Positions 26,377 through 35,496 of a DNA stretch of 64,000 nucleotides are shown one piece after another. Every line of letters begins with the position of its first letter. Position 1 is the stretch's first letter. The stretch spans positions 13,604 through 77,603 of the forward strand of contig CBDFHV010000069.1 of assembly GCA_965247705.1 (NCBI GenBank), written 5' to 3'. A program made the position numbers and the translations under genes. Origin of the DNA: CBDFHV01 sp965247705. GTDB lineage: Bacteria > Pseudomonadota > Alphaproteobacteria > Rhodospirillales > CAMCUA01. The notes beneath the pieces are model-generated. The model was not told the origin of the DNA. It did not search any database and saw only the letters and a list, made by a program, of their open reading frames with translations.

Positions 26377-28017
26377 TCAGCCTTGGCGTTTTCTGCGTCG
26401 CAATGCGGCGAGGCCAATGAGGCCCAGTCCGAAGATGCCCAGGCCCGCCGGCTCGGGGACGCCCGTCGTCTGGGCGAAGAGGGCCGACTGTTCGATCACG
26501 TAGGGGGAGTCCTGGTTGAAAAGAGTTGCCTCCTCGGTGAACGTCGCCGCCACGGCGAAGGCCAGGGGATCGGAGGGATCCAGCCCAAGAGCCGGATCGA
26601 TCCCCAGGACCCTGAAGCCTTCCACGTCGAAGAAACCCTCGGCGTCGAAGTCGATGATCGCGCCCGGCCCGAAGCTTCCGACCAACGCAAATACGTCCGC
26701 CGGGTTAAGGGCGAATACGTCGTAGATCTCGTCGTCGTCTCCCGCCAGGTCCGGCAGCAGGATGGTGTCGAAGAAGCCGGGACCGTCGAGGATCTCGAAA
26801 TCGTAGCCGATGATCGCGCCCTCCGTCGGCGGGTCGAGGACCACGGGCTGGTTCAAGTTGACGAAGAACTCGAAACAGAAATTGCCGCCCGGATCCGACG
26901 CGCAAAGGTCGTCCACGTTGGTCGGCAGTTCGACGTACTCGAAAAGTCCCTCGTCGCCCATGGCGAAGGTCTGCACATCGAGCGTATAGGTACCGGCCTC
27001 ATTGTGGAATCCTTCGTAGCCTTCGCCTTCGCCGCCATCGAACAGGGCAAAGTCATCGAACCCGCCGCCGCCTTCGCCAAACAGGGCCAGGTTGACGTGG
27101 CCGCTGTCGGGAACGATGCCGACGATGCGCACCTTGTTGTCGCCGTCGTCGACGGGCTCATCCTCGTTCACGATCGGGAATGGGAAGTCGCCATCACCGG
27201 GGATGTCGATACCACCCCCGTCGAAATCGTCATCGAAGTCCTCGCCCAGCAGGGTACCGTCATCGGCGAACCAGCCGATGATGGCATCGACGGGTGGCAG
27301 CAGGCCCTCATCCCCAGCCACCACTAAGGGGTCAGGGGGTTCGAGGTCGAAGATCGCGCTGGCTGTGATCTCGGCGACAAAGACCTCGCCGGGTGTGCCC
27401 TGGAACTGCACGAAATCCACATCGCAGCCGCCGGTTTTCCCACCAAAAAATCCGCAGCCGGCATGGTCGCCAATCTGAACCAAGCCAAAGTATAGACTAT
27501 CGTTGCCGTGGGGGTCCCCGGTATCGTCGTCAAGACCGTCGAAGTTCTCGTCCGAATCGTCGCTCACCGTGACGACGGCGTCGCCTGCGCCATCGACGGC
27601 ACCGAACGCGATAGCGAGTTCTCCTGGGAAGAATGCCTCCGTGGCAGGGGAAGCACCGAGCGAAAATCCATCCGACGATACGGTATCCGGGGGAGAACCG
27701 ACCACGGCAATGAAGGGGGTTCCCTCGCCGAAACCAGTGGGAATTACGTGGGTGGGAAAGGTGCCCGGTGTGAATTCCGGGTCATCTCCACCTTTATCGA
27801 AGATGCCGCCGAAGAGCTTCCTGTCGAAGAGTAGGCCGGCGGCCGGGTTGAAGCCTTCGAGAATCCCGTCGAACGACCCGACGCCCGGAGCGAGGACCTC
27901 TATGTCGCCAAAGACGTTATTGGGTTCGCCAGCTTCGGGCACCGCCATGGCGGGCGCGCCAAAGCCCAACATGCCGACCAGGGCGGTCGACACGCACAAC
28001 TGTGTTTTCAGGGTCAT
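26377..28017 (-). CDS. Secreted PEP-CTERM protein, Asp/Gly-rich
   Basis: A 546-residue protein with a signal peptide (MTLKTQLCVSTALVGMLGFGAPAMA) and a C-terminal PEP-CTERM sorting tag, VPEPAGLGIFGLGLIGLAA, followed by RRRKRQG. The mature part is acidic and rich in Asp, Gly and Phe, and the segment GEPNNVFGDIEVLAPG near the N-terminus resembles prepeptidase-C-terminal-like domains. PEP-CTERM proteins are processed by an exosortase and linked to exopolysaccharide production. ATG 28017 was taken over an upstream start at 28035. The motif GGTGTCGG-N8-ACAGTT lies 175 bp upstream. Confidence 0.9.
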   Translation of the reverse strand: MTLKTQLCVSTALVGMLGFGAPAMAVPEAGEPNNVFGDIEVLAPGVGSFDGILEGFNPAAGLLFDRKLFGGIFDKGGDDPEFTPGTFPTHVIPTGFGEGTPFIAVVGSPPDTVSSDGFSLGASPATEAFFPGELAIAFGAVDGAGDAVVTVSDDSDENFDGLDDDTGDPHGNDSLYFGLVQIGDHAGCGFFGGKTGGCDVDFVQFQGTPGEVFVAEITASAIFDLEPPDPLVVAGDEGLLPPVDAIIGWFADDGTLLGEDFDDDFDGGGIDIPGDGDFPFPIVNEDEPVDDGDNKVRIVGIVPDSGHVNLALFGEGGGGFDDFALFDGGEGEGYEGFHNEAGTYTLDVQTFAMGDEGLFEYVELPTNVDDLCASDPGGNFCFEFFVNLNQPVVLDPPTEGAIIGYDFEILDGPGFFDTILLPDLAGDDDEIYDVFALNPADVFALVGSFGPGAIIDFDAEGFFDVEGFRVLGIDPALGLDPSDPLAFAVAATFTEEATLFNQDSPYVIEQSALFAQTTGVPEPAGLGIFGLGLIGLAALRRRKRQG

Positions 28018-28453
28018 TTTCCATCTCAACAGCAAGAGCCAAAGTTTCGTTCATTTGCCCCCGCCGCCGACAAGGGGGTCGGAAACGGGGCGGGCGCTGT
28101 GCCTGTGAGATGTTGTGCAAGAGACGGGCCAACTCGATAAGTTGTTGAAATAAAAGGATTACAAAATATCGCACCAAAATTTTCCCGTCCCAACTGTCAA
28201 GTATCCCGACACCAGGGGGCTCGCCGGGACCCTTCGTCGCCCCTACCCGAACGGATAATAGTGTTAAAAATCAATTACTAAGGCCTCCCTCGGCGGGTGA
28301 GGGCCATGGTGATCAAAATTCCGACACCGGGTCACCGGGGACGGGGGCGCCAATCCCCGGTCTTAGGTCGTTTCCGTTGAATTGCAGTGTGTTATCATGC
28401 ATCTCCCGAACGTAAGGCAATCCGACAGAGGCGATGGGAGGCGCCGCGAGCCG
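28018..28453. other. Divergent intergenic region with PEP-CTERM promoter elements
   Basis: About 435 bp between the PEP-CTERM gene (minus) and the GNAT operon (plus). The middle is AT-rich (28130-28180) and holds the bipartite motif at 28192-28213. No further gene or structured RNA was recognised. Both divergent promoters are expected here. Confidence 0.6.
28192..28213 (-). promoter_or_regulatory. Bipartite motif upstream of PEP-CTERM gene, copy B
   Basis: On the minus strand it reads GGTGTCGG, eight bases, ACAGTT, the same as at 10228-10249. It lies 175 bp upstream of ATG 28017. Two copies with identical spacing, each before a PEP-CTERM gene, make a shared regulatory site likely. Confidence 0.55.
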
Positions 28454-29059
28454 ATGGCACAGAGCCGAACACCGTGGAAGCCGGGAAAGCGGTTGCGGCT
28501 GCGCACGCCGCGCTACGAATTGCGGTCCCTGGGGCCCGAGAACGTGGACCAAAAGATCGTTGACTGGCTGCAGGACCCGGAAGTGGTGGAAACCCTCAAC
28601 GTCCCCGCCGAGGCCCGGGCGCTCAAGGACATCGCCAACTACATGCGCCGGTTCAACAACCGCAACAGCTTCGGCCTCGGCGTCTATTTCCGCTCGACCG
28701 GGATTCTGGTCGGCTTCTATGCGGTCTACCTGGACTTCAAGAACAAGCTCGCCAACACCAACGTGGTGATCGGCGACAAAAGCCACTGGGGCAAAAGCGC
28801 GGTCCTGGAAACCCGCGCCGCCATCCTCGATTTCCTGTTCGACACGATGGGGGTTCACAAGGTCTGCGGCAATCCCTTCGCCCGCAATTTTCCAGCCGTG
28901 TTCAACTACAAGGCCCAGGGCTTCCAATGCGAAGGCGTCCTCAGGCAACACCGGATGACCAGGGATGGAAACCGGCTGGATCAACTGCTGTTCGGCATTC
29001 TGGCCACCGAATGGCAGGACCGGCGCAGCGTTCCGGCCGCCCGCGGGGGGCTGACGTGA
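28454..29059 (+). CDS. GNAT-family acetyltransferase (RimJ/RimL type)
   Basis: A 201-residue GNAT protein. LRTPRYELRSLGPENVD opens the fold, NVVIGDKSHWGKSAVLETRAA forms the acetyl-CoA-binding loop region, and MGVHKVCGNPFARNFPAVFNYKAQGFQCEGVLR is the typical RimJ-like C-terminal half. Its TGA overlaps the GTG of the ACP gene (GTGA), so it is coupled with the ACP and ligase genes. In this setting it may act on an acyl or sugar group for exopolysaccharide or a protein tag. Confidence 0.85.
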   Translation: MAQSRTPWKPGKRLRLRTPRYELRSLGPENVDQKIVDWLQDPEVVETLNVPAEARALKDIANYMRRFNNRNSFGLGVYFRSTGILVGFYAVYLDFKNKLANTNVVIGDKSHWGKSAVLETRAAILDFLFDTMGVHKVCGNPFARNFPAVFNYKAQGFQCEGVLRQHRMTRDGNRLDQLLFGILATEWQDRRSVPAARGGLT

Positions 29060-29292
29060 GCGCCACCCTCGACCGGGCCCGCGCGCTGCTGGCCGAGGCC
29101 CTGGAAATCGGCCCCTCGAACATCGGCGACGACGCCTCCATCGACACCGAGGATCGGTGGGACAGCCTGGCCCATCTACGCATCATCGAGGCCGTGGAGT
29201 CCCAGCTTGGCCACGAACTGGGTCCGGACGCCATCGTCGGCATCACGTCGCTGCGCGACGTGGCCGCGGCCCTCGACGGTTCGGCCGCCTGA
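29056..29292 (+). CDS. Acyl carrier protein
   Basis: A 78-residue ACP with the phosphopantetheine attachment Ser37 in RWDSLAHLRIIEAVE. Its start is GTG, overlapping the stop of the acetyltransferase gene. The typical four-helix pattern is present, ending in SLRDVAAALDG. Located between a GNAT gene and an AMP-ligase gene, it likely carries an acyl group made by the ligase for transfer by the acetyltransferase; this is inference from gene order. Confidence 0.9.
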   Translation: MSATLDRARALLAEALEIGPSNIGDDASIDTEDRWDSLAHLRIIEAVESQLGHELGPDAIVGITSLRDVAAALDGSAA

Positions 29293-29301
29293 TCCCATCG
29301 G

Positions 29302-30675
29302 ATGAGCCTGGCGAGCTCCCCGTCACCGCCAATCCCCGTCCCGCCGCGGTCGACCGCCCCGGGTATCCTGTGGCCGGCCCTGCCGTCACCGGACAACGCC
29401 ATTCTCTTTGCCCTGATGGGGCAACTGGAGTGCAGCGAGTGGTGGCCGCCCGAGGTTCTGGCCGCCCATCAGCGGGAACAGCTTGCGCTGTTGCTGGGGC
29501 ACGCGGCGCGCACCGTGCCCTTGTATGGGAAGCGTCTGCGGCCGGTGCTGCGGCATCTGTCGGGCAACGACTGGCAAGCCGCCTTCCGCGACCTGCCGCC
29601 GCTGACCCGGGCCGACCTCCAATCGGCGGACGGCGCCATCGAGAGCACGGACCTGCCGGCGGACCACTTGCCGACCGAAGTGGTGGAATCATCTGGTTCC
29701 ACCGGGATGCCGGTTCGGGTCCTGGCCACCCGGGTGTCGAGCCTCTTTTTCCACGCCGCCAACCTGCGCTACCACCTCTGGCACGGCCGGAATTTTCGGG
29801 CCCGGGTGGCGGGGATCACCCGGCCGGCAGCGCCGAGCCGCGGCAACCGTCCCGCCCGCTGGGTTCCCGGCTATCCCAGTGGCCCCATGTATCGTTACGA
29901 CGTGACCCGCCCGGTGGCCGAGCAGTTCGAGTGGCTGCAAAAGTTGAACCCGGACTACCTGCTGACCTATCCGGTGAACCTGCGGGCCCTGATCGAGCTG
30001 TCCCGGGAGACCGGTCAACGCCTGCCCAGGCTGCGCCAGGTCTCGACAATGGGCGAGCCCTTGGACCCCGAGGTGCGCCTGGCATGCCGCGAAGCCTGGG
30101 GAATCCCGGTCAGCGACGCCTATAGCGCCATGGAGACAGGCATGATCGCCCTCCAATGTCCCGGCCATGAGCACTACCTGGTCCAGGCGGAAAACATCAT
30201 GGTCGAGATCCTCGATGTATCGGGGCGTCCCTGCGTCCCCGGCACGGTGGGCCGCATCGTCATCACCGACCTGCACAATTTCGCCACCCCCCTGATCCGC
30301 TACGAAGTCGGAGATTATGGCGAGGCCGGCGGCCCCAGCCCCTGCGGCCGGGGCCTGCCGACCATCACCCGGGTGCTCGGCCGCACCCGCAACATGCTCA
30401 AACTGCCCGACGGGGAGCAATTGTGGCCGGTTTTCTCCACGGTCCTGGGAGAGGCGGTACCGGACATGAAGCAGGCGCAACTGGTTCAGCGCGACGCGGA
30501 CTCCGTCGACCTGATGCTGGTGGTGCGCCGGCCCCTCTCGGCCGATGAAGAGCAGGCGGCCTGCCGCGCCGTCGAAGGCGCCCTGCGCGACAGCCTGTCG
30601 GTACGGCTGGTCTACGCCGAGGAAATCCCGCGCTCGCCGACGGGCAAGTTCGAGGAAGTGAAATGCCTGATTTGA
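29302..30675 (+). CDS. CapK/PaaK-like AMP-forming acyl ligase
   Basis: A 457-residue adenylate-forming enzyme related to phenylacetate-CoA ligase and to capsule-associated CapK proteins. Motifs are ESSGSTGMPVRV (phosphate loop), SDAYSAMETGMIA (A5-like), and TDLHNFATPLIRYEVGD with the conserved ribose-binding Asp. It has the typical PaaK order of domains. It sits nine bases after the ACP gene and forms one operon with ACP and GNAT. Role in loading ACP or in polysaccharide decoration is inferred; the gene order with PrsT-like and GT61 genes points to exopolysaccharide. Confidence 0.85.
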   Translation: MSLASSPSPPIPVPPRSTAPGILWPALPSPDNAILFALMGQLECSEWWPPEVLAAHQREQLALLLGHAARTVPLYGKRLRPVLRHLSGNDWQAAFRDLPPLTRADLQSADGAIESTDLPADHLPTEVVESSGSTGMPVRVLATRVSSLFFHAANLRYHLWHGRNFRARVAGITRPAAPSRGNRPARWVPGYPSGPMYRYDVTRPVAEQFEWLQKLNPDYLLTYPVNLRALIELSRETGQRLPRLRQVSTMGEPLDPEVRLACREAWGIPVSDAYSAMETGMIALQCPGHEHYLVQAENIMVEILDVSGRPCVPGTVGRIVITDLHNFATPLIRYEVGDYGEAGGPSPCGRGLPTITRVLGRTRNMLKLPDGEQLWPVFSTVLGEAVPDMKQAQLVQRDADSVDLMLVVRRPLSADEEQAACRAVEGALRDSLSVRLVYAEEIPRSPTGKFEEVKCLI

Positions 30676-33600
30676 GGGGATGGCCTTGTTCCAGGCTCGA
30701 ACAATCCTCAAGTCTTGAACGCCCGCGAAAGGCCCGAATGCCCATGACCACAGTACGACTTCCCGCCGCCGGTCGCCGGATCGCCGGCCCCGGATTACCT
30801 TGATGGCGGCCCTGCTCCTGGCCGCCGCCACGCTCGCCGGACCCGCCGATGCGCGCACCGGCGACAACGACAAATCGACCCAGCTTTTCGAGGAAGCGCG
30901 GGAAGCCCTGGACAAGGGCGACCCGTCGACCGCCCTCATCCACCTGAAGAACGCGCTGCGGGCGGACCCCAACAACGTCGCCGCCCGGCTGGAACTGGCC
31001 CGGTTGTACCTGCGCCTGCGCGAGGGCGCCTCGGCGGAGAAGGAGCTCCGGGCCGCCCAACGACGGGGCGCTTCGGACGAGGATATCCGGGTCTCCCTGG
31101 CGGAGTCCTACCTGCTGCAGGACAAGCTCCGGGAGCTGCTCAAGGAGATCACCGCCGACGACCTGGCGCCGGAGACGGCGGCCAAAATCACCCTTGCCCG
31201 TGGCCAGGCCCATTTCAAGTTAAAGGAGATCGACGCCGCCGAGGAATCGTACAAACGGGCCCTCGAACTGGATCCCAAATCCGCCAATGCCCGGATCGGC
31301 CTCAGCCAGATCGCCGAGACGCGGGGCAACCTGGATGAAGCCTTGAGCTTGGTCGACGACGCCCTGGTGGCCGTTCCCGACCACGAATTGGCCCTGGTTC
31401 ACAAGGGCGATGTACAGCGAAAAATGGGCGATACGGAAGGCGCCATCGACAGCTACTCCAAGCTGCTTGCCCTATCGCCCCGTAATGCGGCGGCACGCAT
31501 GGGGCGGGCGATGGCCCGGCTGACCAATCGGGACCCGGACAGCGCGCTCGAGGACGTTGACCACGTGCTCGACCGGATTCCCGGCCATCCCACGGCCACC
31601 TATGTCAGGGCGATGGTGCTGACCCGCCAGGGAAAGCGGACCGAGGCTCTGAGCACCCTGCGCGGTTCCATCCGCAACCTGGATTCGCTGCCCCAGGCGC
31701 AATACCTCATGGGGGCGCTGACCCTCGCCGCGGGCGAGACGGAACAGGCCGCGATCTACGCCCACAAATTCGTGTCCGAAATGCCGCGCAGCGTCGCCGG
31801 TCAACGCCTCCTGGCCGCCGTTTATTTGAAGCAAAACGCACCCCAGCGGGCCATCGCCCTTCTCGAACCCGTGGTCCAGCAGTTCCCCAAGGACCGCCGA
31901 AACGTCGGCGCGCTCGCCAATGCCTATCTGATGGCGGGGCGCAACGAGGATGCGGCTGAGTGGTTCGAACGGCTGGTGGCACTCGATCCCGGCAACGTCC
32001 AGGCACGTCGGCGTCTGGCCGTCATCCGGGCTGGACGGGGCGACTTGGACGCGGCCGAGCGGGATCTCGAAGCCCTGGTCGAGGAAGATCCGGATAACGT
32101 GCAGTCGCGGATTCTCTTGCTGGCGGCGCAGTTGCGGAACAAGGAGCACGAGGCGGCCTTGCGGACGGTCGACGGCCTGCGGACCCTGATGCCGGGCAGC
32201 CCCGTCCCCGACAACCTGGAAGCGGGGATCCACCGGGCGCTGGGCGATCTGATAAAGGCCCGGGAAGGCTATGGGGCCGCCCTGGACAAGGACCCGAAGT
32301 TCGTGCCGGCGCTCCTTAAGCTGGCGGAGATGGACGTTCGCGCGGACCGCATGGACGCCGCCCGGCGCCGCTTCGAGCAGGTGCTGGAATCGGACCAGGG
32401 CAACCTGCCGGCCCTTCTGGCGCTAGCGACGTTCGCCAGGCGCGAAGGGCGCACCGACGAGGCCATGGCATTGATGCGGCGGGCCGCCAACGCCAACCCG
32501 GATGCCCTGGTGCCCCGGCTGCGCATCGTCGACCTGATGCTATCCGACGGTCTGGGGGTGAAGGCGTTGGTGGCAGCCCGCGAGCTTCAAGGGAAGTTCC
32601 CCAACGATCCGGTGGTCCTGGAGGCCCTGGGGCGCGCCCAGTTCGGGGCGGACCAACCGCTGAGCGCCGTCTCCACCTTCCGGCAACTGGCGGCCCTGCG
32701 GCCCCATGTTCCCCAGGTTCACGTCATGCTGGGTCGGGCGCTGCTGGCCTCGGATAACGCGCCGGCCGCGAAAGAGGCCCTGGGCCATGCGCTCGAAGCC
32801 GACCCGAAACACGTGCCGGCCTTGTTGCTGTTGGGGGGGCTGGAACTAAGACAGGGCCATGTCGATCAGGCCCGTCTTCACTACAACGAAGCTCTCGGCC
32901 TGGATCCCGTCAACCTGGCGGCCGCCGAGGGCCTGGCCCGCGTCCCTGGCGGACGATGACCTTCCCGAAGCGACCGAACGTCTGAAGCAGGCCATCGACC
33001 AGCATCCCGAAGCCATTTCCGCCCGTCGGCTTCTGGCCCAGACCTGGTTGCGGAGGGGCATGGGACAGGAAGCCCTGCGGACCGCGCGCGATCTCGTGGC
33101 CCGGGCCCCCAAGAACGAGCAGTCGTTGCTGACCCTGGGAGAGATCGAGGCGCGCCTCAGCCTCTGGGACGCGGCGGAAACCACTTTTCGCCACGCCACG
33201 GACGTGGCCCCCGACTCGGCGAGGGCGCATTTCGGACTCGCGCAAGTGCTTATCGCCAAAAACAGTCACTCCGCCGCGGCCGAGGCCCTGGATGCGGCCC
33301 TGTCCCGGGACCCAAGCCTGATCGCCGCCCGGCCCATGAGGATCGAATCCACCTATCGGGCCCATGGACTTGAGAAAGCCCTTGCCCTGGCGGAGGCGGA
33401 GCGGCGGGAGCACCCGGACAACACGGAAATTGCCGTCGCCCTCGGTCTCCTCTACCGGCAAGCGAACCGCCACGTCGACTCGGCGGGGGAATTCGCGACG
33501 GTCTTCGCGGCCAGACCGCAATCGCGGGTCCTACGCCATCTCCATCGCAGCCTGGTCCTGGCCGGCCGGCGGGGCGAAGCGCGGCAATTGCTGCTCGACT

Positions 33601-33764
33601 GGGTGGCGGAACACCCCGAAGACACCGACACGCGTTTTTTCCTGGCCACCGAACAGACGGCGGCCGGCGAGTACGCCCTTGCCATTGCCGAAAACGAAGC
33701 GCTGTTGGAGCGCCAGGGGGAGCGCGCCGCGCTGTGGAACAACCTCGCCTGGTTATTCGATCAG

Positions 33765-34841
33765 CGTCCCTATCCGGTTAAAACAGGATCGGCCCAAATG
33801 TTCTTGTTATGTTCGCGTAGAGGATGTAGGCTGATCGCATTGTCTCGGGCTTTTGGAGGGCGGTGCGATGGGCAGGATGTTGGCGTTTCAAGAACGGCAC
33901 GGATCGGAAGCGGCCTGCATCGAGGCGCTGGCCCGGCTGCGCTGGCCGCAGGGCTATGTCTGTGCCCGCTGCGGCGAACGGCGGAGCTACCGAATGACGG
34001 CGCGGCCCAGGATCTTCGAATGCGCCCGTTGCGGTCATCAGGAATCGGTGACGGCGGGGACGATCTTCCACCGCACCCGCACGCCGCTCCGCAAATGGTT
34101 CCTGGCGGCGTGGTGGATGGCGCGCGACAAGCGTGGGGTCTCGGCCCTTTTGCTGTCCCGCGAGTTGGATCTGCGCTACGAGACAGCGTGGCTGATGGCT
34201 CATAAGCTGCGTCATGCCCTGACGGAGCGCTCGGAATTTCCGCTCGAGGGCTTGGTCGAGGTCGACGAGAGTTATTATGGCGGGCGCGGCAAGCCGGAGA
34301 GCCGGGGCCGGGGCCTTTCCAACCCGAACAAGAGCCTGTTGGTGATGGCCGTCGAGAAGCGGCCGGTCGGGCCGGGCAAGGGCATCAAGGGGAGCGGCTT
34401 CGTCGCCGGCCGGGCGCGGCTCGCCATCCTCCCGGCGGCCACCGCCCGCGAGCTGGGCGGCTTCGTGCGCGCCTCGGTCAGGCCCGGAAGCCGCCTCGCC
34501 AGCGACGCCTTCAAGGGGTACGCCGGACTCCGCGACACCTATCGCCACCACCCCGTCGTGCAAGGCGAAGGCAAGAATGCCGAGCGCTTGATGCCGGTCG
34601 TCCATGTCCTGTTTTCCAACGTGAAGACCTGGCTCAACGGCACCTATCACGGTGTCGGCGCCAAGCACCTGCCGCGCTATGCCCGGGAATGGAGCTACCG
34701 CTTCAACCGCCGCACACGCATCACCGATCTGGCCGACTTCGTCCTCCGCCGCGCCATGGACCAACCCACCATCACCTACAAGGAGCTGGTCGACAGTCTT
34801 CAACCGCAGGGTGCGCTACCTGCTTTAACCGGATAGGGACG
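33765..34841 (+). mobile_element. IS1595-family element (ISXO2-type), 8-bp target duplication
   Basis: 1077 bp with inverted ends starting CGTCCCTATCCGGTTAAA. TCGATCAG lies directly on both sides (33757-33764 and 34842-34849), the 8-bp duplication typical for this family. It sits inside the PrsT-like gene, same orientation. Confidence 0.93.
33868..34836 (+). CDS. IS1595-family transposase
   Basis: A 322-residue ISXO2-like transposase. The N-terminus has a zinc ribbon (CARCGERRSYR ... CARCGHQES), and the DDE/N domain follows with VEVDESYYGGRGK (first Asp) and LASDAFKGYAG (second Asp), ending in WSYRFNRR. Start ATG 33868 is preceded by GGAGGG. The frame is intact and the ends match, so the element looks recently active. 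Confidence 0.93.
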   Translation: MGRMLAFQERHGSEAACIEALARLRWPQGYVCARCGERRSYRMTARPRIFECARCGHQESVTAGTIFHRTRTPLRKWFLAAWWMARDKRGVSALLLSRELDLRYETAWLMAHKLRHALTERSEFPLEGLVEVDESYYGGRGKPESRGRGLSNPNKSLLVMAVEKRPVGPGKGIKGSGFVAGRARLAILPAATARELGGFVRASVRPGSRLASDAFKGYAGLRDTYRHHPVVQGEGKNAERLMPVVHVLFSNVKTWLNGTYHGVGAKHLPRYAREWSYRFNRRTRITDLADFVLRRAMDQPTITYKELVDSLQPQGALPALTG

Positions 34842-35400
34842 TCGATCAGACCGGCGACGCTCGGGCGCTCGAGTACGCGGAAAATGCCGTCGCACTGGAT
34901 CCGACTTCCCCGCATGCCGCCGATACCCTGGGCTGGATCCTAATGGGACGCGGTATCGTCGATCGCGCTCTGACCCTGTTGAAACGCGCTCACCGGGACG
35001 CCCCGGACCATCCGGTGATTGCCTATCACTATGCGCTCGCCCTAGAGGAATCGGGACACTCCGCACAGGCCGCCGCGGTCCTGAAGCGGATTCTGGAGCG
35101 TGACGTGGCCTTCGACGAACGTCCCAAGGCCGCGGAGCTTCTTGAAAGGCTGGAGGTGCCGTAATTCCGGAGCGTCGCAAACTCGCTCTTGCGAACGGGC
35201 CCAGGACGAGGTATGTATAGGTGCGTTCGGTGACCTGAGTTGGCGTAGCGTGAGGGGTGACGAGTTCACCTGCGACCCAGCATCGAATGATCCTGCCACT
35301 GGCAGGGATCGAGGGAAGATACCAACGATAATACAAGATCGCGTCGCCGCCGAACCGTTCGGGGGCGTTGGTTTCGTCTTGTTGGAGTTGGGAGATTCCC

Positions 35401-35496
35401 ATGCTGTATCCGCGCCTTCTCACCATCGTCTACATGATTGCGGTCGCCGTGGCCTTGTCGGGAATGCTTCAAGTCATGTCCGGAACCGTGCGCTAG
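35401..35496 (+). CDS. Small 31-residue membrane protein
   Basis: MLYPRLLTIVYMIAVAVALS followed by GMLQVMSGTVR gives one transmembrane helix and short polar ends. A GGAG/GGGAG purine run precedes the ATG at suitable distance. It is too short for normal gene calling. It lies between the PrsT-like pseudogene and the convergent GT61 gene, whose stop codon it overlaps. No family recognised. The 236 bp before it (35165-35400) hold no other gene that I can see. Confidence 0.5.
   Translation: MLYPRLLTIVYMIAVAVALSGMLQVMSGTVR

Larger units (their letters stand above)
30803..35164 (+). pseudogene. prsT: PrsT-like PEP-CTERM-associated TPR protein, frameshifted and interrupted by IS1595
   Basis: The gene encodes a long array of tetratricopeptide repeats after a hydrophobic N-terminus (ALLLAAATLAGPADA), in the manner of PrsT proteins that accompany PEP-CTERM/exopolysaccharide loci. 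The first frame stops at 32959 after GLARVPGGR. Removing one C near 32938 continues as SLADDDLPEATERLK. At 33764 an IS1595 element interrupts it. Taking out the element and one TCGATCAG copy restores NLAWLFDQ-TGDARALEYAEN and the gene then ends at 35164. The repaired protein would be about 1,090 residues. The N-terminal start is uncertain: ATG 30803 has no good binding site, and the upstream basic region lies in another frame. Confidence 0.85.
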
